Shown here: positions 20,818 to 33,505 of the stretch, piece after piece
Layout of the letters: every line of letters begins with the position of its first letter
Numbering within the stretch: the first letter of the stretch is position 1
NCBI GenBank assembly: GCA_014526335.1
Contig: JACTAT010000024.1
Location: 397,635 to 461,634, forward strand
Length of the DNA: 64,000 nt
DNA from: Chrysaora quinquecirrha
Taxonomy: Eukaryota; Cnidaria; Scyphozoa; Semaeostomeae; Pelagiidae
Reading direction: 5' to 3'
The notes under the pieces: generated by a model
Databases searched by the model: none
Told to the model about the DNA's origin: nothing
Seen by the model: the letters and a program-made list of their open reading frames with translations, nothing else
Program-made: the position numbers and the translations under genes

Positions 20818-22983
20818 ATGCATGGTATGGTGCTGAAAACGCAAAAGGCAGGAAAACAAAAAACTCAAGTTCTTTGCCCAGTAAAAGATTGCAAGAAGAA
20901 AGTAATAGATCTCATTTGCCATCTAACATCTGTTCATGACTGGGATAAAGATGAAGCAAAAGTTGCCAGAGGAAAATTTGACCTGAGAAAGCAGCGAATC
21001 TTGAAAGAAGATAATGTCCGGAAGAATTATAAAAAAATGGTCTGTCTCCTAATAACCTGTCAGCAGGTAGTCAAGAGACTGCTAAATCATCTATCTCAAA
21101 CACACAAAATTCGAGATAATGAAGTCCTTAAAAGAATGATGTCTGCTTCAAAGGCCTACATAGATGTCCATTGCATTGAAGAAACTGTTGAGGCTCCTCC
21201 TGTCTCCTGCTCAGATAAAGGAAAGTTTGTTAAAAAACAAGATGCTGTTGCTATGCCTGTTAGACAAGACTGTTCTGCGGAAGAATCAAGTGCCAGTGTT
21301 GCCAGTGAATATGAGGAGCTCAATGAATATGAAGAGCTCAAAGAATCCACAGAATCTTTATCTGATAGGGCAGTTTTCAACGGTTTAACGGCATGGCTGA
21401 TGTCACTGGATGGAGGTTTGAAAAAAGAGAGAGACGCATCACTCCATGTTGCACAGCTAAAAGAATTCTCAAGCATGTCGACGCAGAAGATCCTGATGAG
21501 AACAATATTCTTGAACTGTTTAATACAAAAGCTTTGAATGAAAAGTGGTTATGCTTGTTCCAAAAGGAAAAAAAGCCAGGGACATTGAAAGCATATTTAC
21601 ATAGCTTACTTCATTTTTGTGACTTTGTTGTTGAGAATCAAGCCATGTTTGACGTAGAAGAAGAGTTTGTAAGGAAAGTAAGATCAAAAGTCAGCTACTG
21701 GGCAAAGGCGATTCGCAAAGATGTGACAAAACGAAAATTGTTGAAGAAAGAGGAAGACCTGAAGAGACTTGCCACAACTGATGATTTCATTACGTTTGAT
21801 AAGTCTGAGCCTGTTCGAAGGGCCGTTAAAATTCTATCAGAGCTCATGGCCTCAAAGCGTCCAGTGTCGAAAGCAGAATTTTCCTGCGTTAGGGACTACA
21901 TCCTTACAGCAATGCACCAAGATCGGGACCACTTGCTTCTTTGACAATTGACAATGTTGAATCCGGAAGGAAAGATTGGGAAACTATGGCTCTCACAGTC
22001 TATGACCATAAGACGCTATCAACATCCGGCCCTGCAGTTCTCTGCATACCATTGATAATGTTCAATTATTTGAACAATTTTATCATGCAAATCCGTGCAC
22101 CAATTATGCGAATAACAAAGGCCATTACAAATAATGTTTTTATAACTTTTACTGGTCAGGCCCTATCTACATCTGGAGTAGGCGATCAGATGTCATCATT
22201 CTGGGAAAAAGCCACTGGTAAAACCATGAACGCATCTCTGATGAGGAAGTCGTGTATTTCAATCGTGCACAGTAGTCTACCAGAGTTCAAGTCCGACCTA
22301 GCTGCGCACATGAATCACGCATTAAGAACTGCGGAGAACACATACTTCATTCAGGACAAGCTGAAGAAGTCCGCAAAAACATCAGAGCTACTAAGAAAGA
22401 CACTCCGTAACAAAGCCAAAGAAGAGCCTGAGCATGAAAGTGAATACCTTGAAAATGATGAGACCATTGACAAAATTTTTGTGAAAGCATTAAAAATGGA
22501 AAAATAACAATGGCAGAGGTGCGAGAAGCCGCTGAAAATCACTCAATTCTTCGAGGGAAAGAACGAGCAGTTTACTTTAGAGTCCGATACCTAATTGATT
22601 CAAGATGCCATGACGTCCCGCCTTTGCCTTTAGAATGTGATACTCCAAGTGATCGCATTAATAGAATGCTGTCAAGCAACAATCACCAAGCACCAAGATC
22701 CACTGAAGCACCAAGTGGCACTCTAGATCAGCCTTCTGATGACCAATCAGTTAATTCATTAAGCGCCTCTACCTGCTACTCATATACAAAGGATGATAAC
22801 AACAAGATAGCAGCCGTCTTCAGGGAATACATTCAGAGTAAAGCGGCAATAAGAGAAGATATGGTATATGCCATGTTCAAAGAAAGAAAAGAACTATCAC
22901 ATTTATATGACAAGCTCAGCTCTAAACAGCTGGTGGACAAAGTCCGCAATATGCGCAAGTCAAGACATAACAAGAGACGATGA
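20818..22983 (+). pseudogene. Crypton-like zinc-finger tyrosine recombinase, copy A' (best-preserved)
   Basis: Same domain order as copy A: two C2H2-like fingers, acidic linker, helical region, recombinase C-terminus with DHKT (about 22002), RKSC...H (about 22245) and the H..RTAENTYFI box (Tyr near 22343). It then adds a Lys-rich tail that copy A has lost, ending in RKSRHNKRR and TGA at 22981. It lacks one A in the run near 21459, which copy A retains, and shares the frame change at 21941-21944. Two further frame changes divide the tail at about 22507-22510. It is the better template for the family but is still not one open frame. Confidence 0.65.
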
Positions 22984-23305
22984 GATTGAACTCAAAACTG
23001 ATGTTTTAAATAATAACAAATAAGAGCATTTATTACTAAGCACGCCGTTAACTGTTACATTACTATTGATTTCCTCTTTTTTTATTTTTAATGAATATAA
23101 GCAATTCACGTGTTGACTGTTATTTAAAGTTTAGTAAGTTACGAGTTTACTGTTCCTGTTTTGAAATAGTTGTTTTCCTGTTTAGTAGCGATTGTTGCAG
23201 TTATTTTTTGATGAAAATAAGATGCTTATGATGAGGTTTGTTGTATAAAGACTCTGATTGAGAATGCTTATGAACTTAGCTATCCTCCTTAGCAAATGAT
23301 TAGCA

Positions 23306-24440
23306 TAAATCTCAAGGAGTTATTCTTGAGGCAATTTTACGCAGCAAGACCTCCTAGAAAATGATAACTAACAAACAAAGCATTGCAGAGATTATGAGGT
23401 TAGCTTAGATTTGAAAATAAGGCAAGTGGTATCGCAAATGGAGCTACGTTATGGAGTCACTATCAAAGCATTTTTACAGCTCAGGGCCTCTCTATTCAAT
23501 GACAAAGAGCGCACGGAAGAGTGAAAAGATTACTTGGTTAGCCTAGTTGCTACAGTAGCGCAAGGGACATTGCTAATTAAGCTGTTTTAAGGAGTCACAT
23601 TTGAGGCAATTCCACGCAGTGAGGCCCCATAGAAGAAGATAACGAACGACGCATTGCAGAGTTTATGAGGTTTGCCCTAGATTTGAAAAGAATGCAGGTG
23701 GCGTCGCAAAGGAAGCTACATTATCGAGTCATTCATTATAAAGGTATTTTAACGGTGCAGGGCCTCTCTATCAAATGACAACTAGCGCACGGAAGAGTGA
23801 AAAGATTACTGGGTTAGCTTAGTTGCTACAGTAGCGCAAGGGACATTGATAATGGAGCTATTCTAAGGAGTCACATTTGAGGCAATTCAACGCAGCAAGG
23901 CCTCCTTTAACATGATTACTAACACACAAAACATATTATGAGGTTAGCTTAGATTTGAAAGTAGGGCAGGTGGCATCGCAAATGGAGCTGCACTATGGAG
24001 TAATTATAAATGCATTGTTACAGCTCAGGGACTCTCTATTAAATGACAACTAGTGCACGGATTAGTAAAGAGATTACTGGGTTAGCTTAGTGGCTACAGT
24101 AACTTAGGAGACATTGCTAATTTAGCTATTCTAAGGAGTCATACTTGATGTAATTCAACGCTGCAAGGGCTGCAAGAAATTGATAACTAACGAACAAAGT
24201 ATTCCATAGATTATGAGGTTAGCGTAGATTTGAAAACAAGGCAAGTGGCATTGCAAATGGAGCTACATTATGGAGTCATTATCAAGGTATTTTTTCGGTG
24301 CAGACCATCGAGAGTATGAGGTTAGCTTTTATGTGACAATAGCGCAAGGGACGTCGCTAATTGAGCTATATTAATGAGTCATGCTCGAGGCAATAGTACC
24401 AAGCAATGTTATACTATTATGTTACATTACAATATTTAGT
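23306..24440 (+). repeat. Diverged ~273-bp tandem repeats (block A copy 2)
   Basis: Block A copy 2 version of the repeats at about 3190-4330, with a few single-base differences. The stretch 22984-23305 before it shows no gene. Confidence 0.7.
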
Positions 24441-24587
24441 TAGCTTAGATTTCTAACTAAGACAAGTACCCTGTTAGCTAAGATGTTACAGTAGCACAAG
24501 GGAATATCGCTGATAAAATTGTATGAACATTCTGCCTAAACAAATTGTTTGTTTTTATACCAACCCATTTAAGAACAATTTATTCTT

Positions 24588-25600
24588 AGAATTTTGCAAT
24601 ATTCTTAGGTTTCTACAGTTTGTTGGAAAGCGCTGGAGGAAATAGGGGTATGGCTGCGCATGTTATAATGAGGGGGTTTGGGACAAGTCTTATATAACTT
24701 AAACATAGCAAAAGTTTGTGCTTGAAATCGAAAATTACGTCTTATAGTATCGAAATAATGACTGTTAGCTACATATGCTAAGATATCATTGTGAATTTGG
24801 TTATATTTTCTTTTTTCACAAAGAGAATCGCCCTATTTCCACAATTTAGGCCACAAATTTGATTATATCAAAACAAGATTAAAATGTTATATATGAAGAA
24901 AGGAAGAGAGCCAAAACTCGGATGTATGCTGCAAATAAAAGGAGAAACTAATTTGGTTGAATTTGATCACAAAAAATACAAAATTCGTAAAACTACTTAT
25001 AAGTTTCATTTCTTGCCCCACTTCCACCTTCTCGTAGTTAAAAAAATAGGCAAAAAAGGCTTGTACACTATGGAAAAGCTTCAAAAGTGGCGAGATTTTT
25101 TCCTAAAAGCGTTTTAACTGTCATATTGTATCATAAAAATCACTTTTTACCGCATATTTCTATTATTTTTAGATGAGAAATAAGAAAAATTTGAAAAGTA
25201 CAAAATCGAATTTCTCATGAAAAAGCTTAAGCTACATGTAAAATTTAGCTTACAATTATTTTTGTGAAAATTTTCTTATTTGGCGGTTACACGCATGTTG
25301 TTAAATGGTTATCTCAGTGCAATATCAATGATTTTTGCGCAATTTACGTGTATTTTCAAGAATTCAAGCGGTTTTTTGATATTTCCATCTAAAGTGACAT
25401 TGCAGAGCTTGGTGCCCTAATTCTTCTCAGTTTTGGTTTTTTTTTCTAAAAAACTTCCATTCTTCAGACACTAAATTTCCTATGATGCTCACAGGACATA
25501 AATATTCACTATTCAAAGGCTTTTGATGAAATAATACACCATGTTCATAAAAAGCTTCTATATCCAAAATGTGGGAATAGGGCACCTTCACCGATCTGAA
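24588..25600 (+). other. AT-rich stretch without recognised gene
   Basis: A 77-codon frame at 24884-25117 (Lys-rich, with an internal Met start in good context) is the only notable open frame and resembles nothing I know. Otherwise long A and T runs. Confidence 0.3.
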
Positions 25601-25605
25601 GTTAG

Positions 25606-25815
25606 TTATTGAGATAGCTAGTTAATTAAGTAGATAGTTTGTAAGCAACGTGGTTAGTTAGTTAGTTAGTTATGAAGCTTCTTAGCTAATTAGCAAGAAA
25701 AGCTTGCAAGTTGATTAGTTAGTTAGTTAGTTAGTTTGCTAGTTAGTTAGTTAGTTAGTTATCCAGTTGGTTAGTTAGTTAGTTAGGAAGCTAGTTAGTT
25801 GGTTAGTTAGCTCAA
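25606..25815 (+). repeat. (TTAG)n microsatellite, interrupted
   Basis: Blocks of two to five TTAG units separated by degenerate pieces such as GAAGCTTCTTAGCTAATTAGC and AGCTTGCAAG. It is not the TTAGGG telomere repeat. Confidence 0.9.
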
Positions 25816-25872
25816 ATCTATTACTTACATAAGGTGCATGAGGAGAGAGAAGTTTAATTTAATTAAGTTTGA

Positions 25873-26220
25873 TTAGCCATCCACTGCACACCAGATGAAA
25901 GCAAATTGCCACAGTTCTTCCATATCCAAATTTTCTTCCTTAAATTTGTGATTTGTCTTGGGCATGGGCACTGATACACACTCATTCCAGAGACATGAAA
26001 CAATTGCTTCATTTACATCATTCACAATAGTGACGACAGTACATGGAGCTAGCCCAGCCATATCTGCAATTGTGTAATAATAGTCATCCCCTGCAAGTTG
26101 ATATAGGCATAGGCCTAAGCGCAGTTCAGATGGCATGGGCTCTTCACACAATATCTGTCTCTCAAGATTGTGGCAAATTCTTTCGAGGATGAAACTAAAG
26201 GTGTTCAATATTCAGAACAT
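25873..26220 (-). pseudogene. PIF/Harbinger transposase, N-terminal half
   Basis: On the minus strand from about 26220 downwards: a helical region (RLGLCLYQLAGDDYYYTIAD), the helix-turn-helix-like MAGLAPCTVVTIVNDV, then LWQFAFIWCAVDG, which carries the first catalytic Asp of the DDE nuclease. Translation stops directly after CAVDG at 25873. The following domain is absent here but is present on the opposite strand in blocks B (12690, 28630), so one element may have been split. A frame upstream at 26266-26562 (-) is unrecognised. Confidence 0.75.
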
Positions 26221-26562
26221 CTTATTGAATCTGTCTTGGCTGTAGGTGTTATAGATAAACTCCCATCAACCGATATTTCTTCTCATCCTCCTCGTGCCCT
26301 TTGAGCCACAGCTCTCAAGGTATTTTGAGAAAACAAAGGTATGGCAGCCAGAATACAAGCTCTTCTCATTAACTGGGGGTGGTATAACGCACAGGCAGCT
26401 CCCATTTCCAAAAATTTTACACCATCTTCGATCTGTAAAGATCATTTCCTTCAGCATCATAAGTTTCAAGTTATCTCTGGGAGCCATGTTGAAAAATAAT
26501 ACCCATGCAAAAATAACAACAAACAACAATGTGGTGTCATTATTACTGTTGCTAAGATACAA

Positions 26563-27784
26563 CCATTAATGAAGTGCAGATCAACACATTAGGAGGTACT
26601 TTTAACTTCCTGCTGCTCCAAAGTCGCTGTACTGTTGATCTTAACGTGTTGATGTAAATGGCAAAAATTGGTCCTCAAGGAATCTGCCAGACTAAAAAGC
26701 GACAGAAATTTATGTACGTATTTCATATAGTTTGCCTTGGAGGGGAACTTCTGATGTGTGGCTTAAGCACATTGGTTGGAGCTTCACACACCTGATTGCT
26801 CTTTGTTTCTTTGTTATAGTGACAAATATCGAAAGAATCTCACCTCTCACAAAATTAATGCATGCGATACGGTCTTGTCTTCTCTTCTCAGCATATAAAA
26901 CGTCATGTCTTATAAGCATATCAAAAACCCTTTTCTCCTAATTTGGATTTTTGTATTATACTTTATAACAAATTACAGGTTTAGCTTATGTAGAGCACTG
27001 GTACCAAACACATCAGTTTAGAAATAGCACAAGGGGGCATTTCTCAGATGAGGTCTATATCCTACTTTAATAAGGGTGTCTAACTGACTCTTTTCGCCAA
27101 ATTTTTTTGCTTTTATTACAATTTGCAACAGCACTAGTGTTATAGCTTATGACTACAAAGTCTTAAAATAGCACAAGGCAGCATTTATCAGTTGAGATCT
27201 ATATCTCATAATTTCAGTGTGTCAAACCCTTTTTGCCAAATGTTATGCTTGTATGAGGAAAATGCACAACCCAACATCACTGCTACGAAGGGATCTGGCC
27301 AGAAAGGTCCTGATGACCTCATCATATATAGTGTAACCTTCCAAATATGATAAAATGTATATTAATTGAAACCACTCGATGTGTCTTAGCTAAATTTGCC
27401 GTTTTCTTTCATATCGAGTGGCTATTAAGTGAATTACAGTAAATAAAAGGTATATTTTATGACGCAATCATAATGTATATATCACATGATACAAACAGTA
27501 CTGGATAAGGCTCCTGGTCTTAAACAATACAGTTTCGTCCACTGACCAGGAATGGAAGTTAGAAAAAAAAAACAAAGTTAAGGCACTATCTAACAGTGCA
27601 TACCAGAATACCCTGTGTTAATTCTTGGTTATGAACAGCCAGCTTTCTTGGTTGTCTGTCTGAACAAGTGGAGTCTGCCACTGGCAGCTGATACATGTTA
27701 ACTGAGACACAAGAGAAGATATATTGTTGAGCTGGATTTGAAAATGAGTTAGTGCTATTTGTCTTATAATTTGAGATATTTGTC
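26563..27784 (+). other. Non-coding stretch with a local duplication and a palindrome
   Basis: Holds two related ~80-bp segments (about 27024-27120 and 27163-27240, sharing ATAGCACAAGG and GATCTATATC) and an 81-bp imperfect palindrome at about 27354-27434 (CCACTCGATGTG against CATATCGAGTGG) that could be a tiny MITE. No gene recognised. Confidence 0.4.
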
Positions 27785-28629
27785 TGTTTGTTACTTTGAA
27801 GATATGTTGCCCAGACTCACATGCTGTCAATAAGGAATTAATTGGAATAAGGAAAGTATCAGAACATAACATTATGTTAATAATTCAGCACACATTTTTT
27901 AAACTGAATTTTGTTTAGGTTTTTACAAATGTATCCTACAAAGAGTTCAGTTGTCTTATACATTGTTTCCTTGGTGACCATAAAAGAATATCCTTGCCTG
28001 CTTGTGAGTATGTAGCCATAACAAAAAAGTTCCTACTAGTTGTTAAAGAGAACAAAAGTTTTTAAGAAGAAGCTGATTCTAAAATAAAAGGTAAGCCTAA
28101 CTACTGTTTATATATCCTCTTTTTATATCCTTTTATATGTACATTAATTTTAATCTAAAACTGTGAAACAATTAATAAATATCAAACAATAGATATTGTA
28201 TAAATAATATCAAACAATAGATAGTGTGAAACGATTGCAACAATAGATATTGTATTACTTTGATCTGGAGCCTCCCCTTTTCTAAATTTTACATAAATTC
28301 CCCTCTTAGACTTGAATTATGTAATAAATGCAAAGTAAAACCAAAGCAAAGGTGGGGTTGACTCAGACCAACAAAGGTTTCTAACATGTCCACTGTGATT
28401 TGTTGCCCTTAAGTTAACTACAGATATAATATTTTGTAGTTATTCCTGTTTACTATATACATACAAACACTATATAACACATAAAAGTAATCTGAGTAAA
28501 TACTGATTTAAATCAAGAATATTAAAAAAAGGGTCATAGGTTAGAATTTTTTGATTAAAAGCTACTTAAACTCGAGACAGGTACATCAGGGAGAACAAAC
28601 CCTATTGGAAAAATCCTGGGAAAAAAATC

Positions 28630-29108
28630 CTGCTATGCTACAAGAAGAAAGATTTATGAATTTTAGGAAAGAAAAGGGCTGTATTCTTCATGTTGACTGT
28701 TCTTGATCTGGGAGCATTCATGATGCTAAAGTGTTTGCAAATAGCTTGATAAATAAACTTTTTCAGAAAAATAGGCTCCCAAATGTTGAGACGAAGTTGT
28801 CGGCAGATGATGCTTTTTCAGTTGGGCTAGTGATTATTGGGGATCCAGTATACCCATTGCTATCAGGACTGTTAAAAGAATATGACAATTTCAACAGTGA
28901 TGCTGAAGTAATATTCAACACAAAGCTGTGATTTGTACACAACCAAATTGAATGTGCTTTCGGCAGGCTCAAGACTAAGAGAATTTTAAATCAACCAATA
29001 GATCATGGAATTGAGTTTCTTCCAACCATAATTTACTCCTGCTTCATTCTCCATAATTATTGTGTGACAAGGAAAGCTCATATTAAAAAAGATGCCACAC
29101 AAAAGTAA
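28630..29108 (+). pseudogene. PIF/Harbinger transposase, C-terminal half (block B copy 2)
   Basis: Same sequence and same two stops as 12690-13168, so the inactivation predates the block duplication. The few differences include GQVIIGDP read as GLVIIGDP. Confidence 0.75.
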
Positions 29109-30424
29109 TGTGCATATGCAAGAGATAAATAGAATTGTAGTCACCATATCAAAAACACAGATTGTACTTATATAACTCTGCTAGGGGGAAATTAGCAAAA
29201 GAGAGCTTTAAGAAATATTTTGAACATTCTTACTGACTAATACTGTTTACCTTTACAATCTAGGAGGAGCTAGATGTAAAACTTAGTACAAAAACATTAT
29301 CTTGTTTTTATAACAATAGCTATGTAGGCAGTAAGCATTCCAATTAAATTGAATGATAATATCTTAAAACACAGGTAACGGGGAAAAGAGAATATAAATG
29401 GATGTGTAGACTTAGAATAATATAGTGAAACATACCTTCAGTGTTTTTTTATCTTTGTTGTATCTCTACCACAACCCTTTTCTTCACTGAATTCGAACGC
29501 ACACTGCACTCACCACTCAGTTTACCTTAGGCCCTTTTGAACGATAAACAGTCGAATCAATACTAGGTCCCAGTCTCTCTGTCAATAGAGCAAGAGAGAA
29601 TTATAAAAAATAACAAGGTCTGAAGGTTCGCCAAGGCCGATGTCACCAGGCCAAACTTTTGCAGCTTCTCATATTGCCAAGCAACCTCTGTTCCTTGGCC
29701 GAATACCCTCAAACCGTTAAACCATCATCCCTCTACGCACACAGGCAGTCTATCTTCGGTTTTGCCCTGCCTGAAGCCATGAGAATTCAATATTTCCACG
29801 GCTGGTCTCCACTGTTTTCAGTCTCCAGATGATCAATAGACTTGGAGCAAGTCTAACAAAGATGCAGATAACAGAAACAGATTCAAACACAATAAATCTC
29901 TTCGGAAATGAGCACATTAGGAAGAATGTAAAAAGAAAACTTCAGCAAATAAATTTTCCAGAAAAGGCCAGTTTCAGAATTTTAAACGACATTTTTGGGA
30001 GCAAAAATGCAGGTCAATTCAATGTTTCTCTGAAGAGGACTTTGAAAAGAAAGTGGCAACACTAAAACATATAGGGCTGGGAATTGAAAGAGTGCTGACA
30101 AAATGACCCACTGAAATTTGTTGATTATTTCTATGCACAAGGAAGCTGCAATTCGTCAAAAAATGATCAAATGTATCAGTGAAACAGAAAATGAGGTTTG
30201 GGATCTTACATGTAATAAAACACTTAAAATCATAAGTTTATTATGTCTTTTACTTCCTGTCGACTTCGAGGCAGGACGTGTTTTGTCGAGATCTGTTAAA
30301 TTGGAAGTTTAAGTAATATTCTAGAAAATAATAGTGAATTTTCTGGTGGATATTCTTTATGGATTTGTTTATACTTTTTTAATTTACTGAAACTAAATGG
30401 AAAACGTGAATTTCTTCAAGAAAT
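29109..30424 (+). other. Probable LINE 5' leader (block B copy 2)
   Basis: Equivalent of 13169-14484. No convincing gene; small frames at 29829-30065 and 30118-30312. Confidence 0.35.
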
Positions 30425-32505
30425 ATGGATAAATATAATGTAAGTCTGAAATCAATGTGTGTAACTTTAACGCTACCCGCGGATGACATCCCAACTTGGA
30501 CGGTTATCATTAATGAAAGGTATGTAAACTTTCTTCATAAAATAGACGGTTTTATTGTGGAAGCAAAAGCAGACGATGTTTCGAAGAAGTCAACTTTCTC
30601 CATCTCTGATGGTAAGCTTAAATCAAGAAAGAAACAGATTCTGATTATAACTATATTTACAAATGGGACCGTGATGGTGCAAGGGAACAGCTTTTTGAAA
30701 TGGAAAATGTTTGATTTGCCAAACTTGATTGATATAAGTGAGGGTAAGAAAGAAACTAAAGATGAAGTAGAAAGTTTCCCAAATTTCTTAAGAGATATAT
30801 CCCTGGCCCAAACAATCCCGCTGCCTGATGATGAAGTTTCAACAATTCTAACACATGAACGTGAAGAGAGCTGTTCTAAGACCCAAGAAAGTAGCCCCAA
30901 TCAGCTTGGTGCAGACAAGAAAACGAACTGTATTATCCAGCAGCTACTGGAAATATTAGAAAGTCTTGAAGCCAATAACAAAAACTTAAATAACTTGATT
31001 GAAGACCAAAATTCCCGTCTTACTGCTTGTGATTCAGAGATAAATACTTTAAAAACTAAGAACTGCTTATTGCAAGATTATGTATCCGAACTTACGAAGA
31101 CGCTAGATTTAACTAAAGAATCCTACTCCAAAGAGCAAGCCGAATTTTCTAAGAAAATAAAAAGTTTAGAAATAAAAATTGACGACACGAAATCAAAATA
31201 TAACGCGGTTCTAAATGATCATAAAAACTTGAAGACTGATTTCCTAAGGCTTGCTGAAGAATATAACGACAGTATAAATTGTGAGAAAACAGGAGAGCGT
31301 CTCTCTAAATCACAAATCAATACTATTCAACAAGATGTTTTGATTACCAAGCCAGTGTTGATGAACTAAATAATAAATTCAAAGCGCTATCAAACAAAGT
31401 AAACAACAAAGTAAACCACCTTGGCCAACTTATTAAATCACCACCGATTTCACGAAATTCTATCAATGAGTCATCTGTTACTGATGATGCTGATGAGTTA
31501 AACACCTCTTTGCCGGCGAAATTAGGCGAGACAGCGATTTCCCAATCTGCCTCTCACAGGCAAACACAGGAAACTGAAAGATCATCGAATCAGCATGAGG
31601 TAAAAAGACCTACCGTGACAAGAAACAACAACTCCAATGCATTAGACCTTGGACAAAAAACAATTCTTATAATCGGGGATTCTATAGTTAAAGGTATTAA
31701 ACCAAAGAGATTTGACAGAGAAGGAAAAACGTTTGTCAAAACCCTTAACGGTAAAAAAATTGAAGATATTACAACTTTTATCGATGGCTTAGAAGGGCAT
31801 AATCTTGAAAAAATTGTGTGTCACCTGGGCACAAATAATCTATCTTCTGACTCGCTTTACACGATACTAAATAAATTTAAAGATCTAGTCGAATTAATCA
31901 AGCAAAAGTTTCCAAACGTTCAAATCATGCTATCGAAACTACTTTCTCGGGAAAGTTTAGACGGCAATAGAAGTTTAGTATCCAAACTTAAGCAAGTAAA
32001 CAGTGGCCTTGAGTCTATGGCAATGGAATCAGAAATCGAATTGATTGGACACGAAAATCTTAATGATCCGATCTACAGGTATGATGGTATACACCTTTCG
32101 GTGGACGGAACAGCTGTGTTTGTGAAAAACCTGAAAGATAGCCTCTGGCCCGGATTGCGAGGAGAGAGAAGCAGACCTGTTAGAATGAGGCCTCCAGTTT
32201 CAACCAATGCGAGATCTAGAGCCCAGAATCCGATGCTTGAAAAACCAAGTATCAACAATGCTGCAAGACAGGAAATGCCATCAAGAAACAGCGAAGAAAT
32301 AAAAAATTTTCAATATGTGACTCCAGTCGGAAATATGATTAATCAAAGGTTCACTCAACTGCCTCAGAATATAATGCCAGTACCAAATGCTAATGGACAA
32401 ACGCCTTGGCCTTATGCTTATGGGCATTTTAATTATCCCTTTCACCCCTTTTTTCAACCCGTACAGCCTTTGCAACCGCAATCCCTTGCAATGCCTCTAC
32501 AATAA
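30425..32505 (+). pseudogene. LINE ORF1: coiled coil plus SGNH hydrolase domain (CR1/L2-like)
   Basis: The first ORF of a non-LTR retrotransposon, expected to bind its RNA and assemble particles. Frame 1 (30425-31369): a basic, folded N-terminal domain, a polar linker, and a long heptad-rich coiled coil (about residues 170-290). A one-base change near 31335 moves the protein to the frame ending at 32505. That frame holds an SGNH/GDSL hydrolase: TILIIGDSIVKG with the Ser, HLGTNNLSS with the G..N block, and DGIHLS with the catalytic D..H. It ends with a Pro/Gln-rich tail. Esterase-bearing ORF1 is typical of CR1 and L2 clade elements. Apart from the single frameshift it is intact. Confidence 0.8.
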
Positions 32506-32930
32506 ATTAAGGACAAACGGCCAAATACTTTAGAGAATATCCACCAGTCCTCACCCTTCTAGTTGTTAAATTATAGGTTTCCCTGAGTTACCTTTTTATT
32601 CAATAACAAATCAAGAATTAATTTCAACATTTAAACCTGATAAATTAGCATTTAAAGATTTAATTGATAACCATGATTTAACTACATATTTAAATGATAC
32701 AACCGATGGTATAAGCAATAATGATTATCATACAATTGACTCAATAAATAGCATAAGTGGAAATAAAACTGCAGACTTATCGATCTTTCATTTAAATATA
32801 AGAAGCTTAAATAAGCACTCGTCTCAACTGGTCAACCTGTTAAGTGAAATTAAGTTAACCTTCGATTGCATATGCCTAACGGAAATAAATAAAACGAATA
32901 CCAACTTATATAAATCTCTCCTTGAAGATT
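32506..32930 (+). pseudogene. LINE ORF2 start: N-terminus of APE endonuclease
   Basis: After the ORF1 stop a frame reads LSIFHLNIRSLNKH and FDCICLTEINK, the start of an apurinic-like endonuclease (metal-binding N and E). It is cut off at TTGAAGATT (32922-32930) by the satellite. The continuing part of the same domain sits at 5888, also starting with TTGAAGATT. Confidence 0.75.
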
Positions 32931-33109
32931 GTCCGTCAGACAATGGAGATGGAAAATTGTGGGGTTAAAGGTGGCGTGTATATGTGGAGTCGAGGGCATC
33001 AAAACAAATCGCCGGGCACCGTTTAGGACATTGAGATCGCGGTGCTTAGACAAGCTGTACACGTCACCACACTAACTGGATATCAATGAACCATGCTTAA
33101 GTATAGCAT

Positions 33110-33182
33110 GGTGAGATAGCTCAGTCGGTAGAGCGCCTGTCATGAAAACAGGAGGCCGCGAGTTCGAAGCTCGCTCTCACCA
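33110..33182 (+). tRNA. tRNA-like gene, consensus copy
   Basis: First complete copy of array 2; consensus in all arms and boxes. Confidence 0.7.
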
Positions 33183-33433
33183 CAGTTTTCCAAAATAAAT
33201 CTCCATTGTCGAAAATTCTACCAAAATTATTGTAATAAATATAGTATCAAAATATACCGTCAGACAATGGAGATGGAAAATTGTGGGGTTAAAGGTGGCG
33301 TGTATATGTGGAGTCGAGGGCATCAAAACAAATCGCCGGGCACCGTTTAGGACATTGAGATCGCGGTGCTTAGACAAGCTGTACACGTCACCACACTAAC
33401 TGGATATCAATGAACCATGCTTAAGTATAGCAT

Positions 33434-33505
33434 GGTGAGATAGCTCAGTCGGTAGAGCGCCTGTCATGAAAACAGGAGGCCATGAGTTCAAGCTCGCTCT
33501 CACCA
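33434..33505 (+). tRNA. tRNA-like gene, damaged T arm
   Basis: The T stem reads ATGAG instead of GCGAG and one G of the T loop is missing (TTCAAG), so the T arm and box B are weakened. Other arms are intact. Confidence 0.55.

Larger units (their letters stand above)
20116..24587 (+). repeat. Duplicated block A, copy 2 (mate 1-4472)
   Basis: 4.47 kb in direct orientation at a constant offset of about 20115, nearly identical. It ends exactly where copy 1 meets the tRNA satellite; copy 2 instead continues with unrelated AT-rich sequence. Confidence 0.95.
27785..31316 (+). repeat. Duplicated block B, copy 2
   Basis: Mate of 11852-15372. Unlike copy 1 it continues at its right end into the rest of LINE ORF1, so this copy preserves the original context on that side. 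Confidence 0.9.

Noticed and set aside
25606..25815. Telomeric repeat
   Set aside because: The unit is TTAG, not TTAGGG or TTAGG, and it is heavily interrupted and internal.
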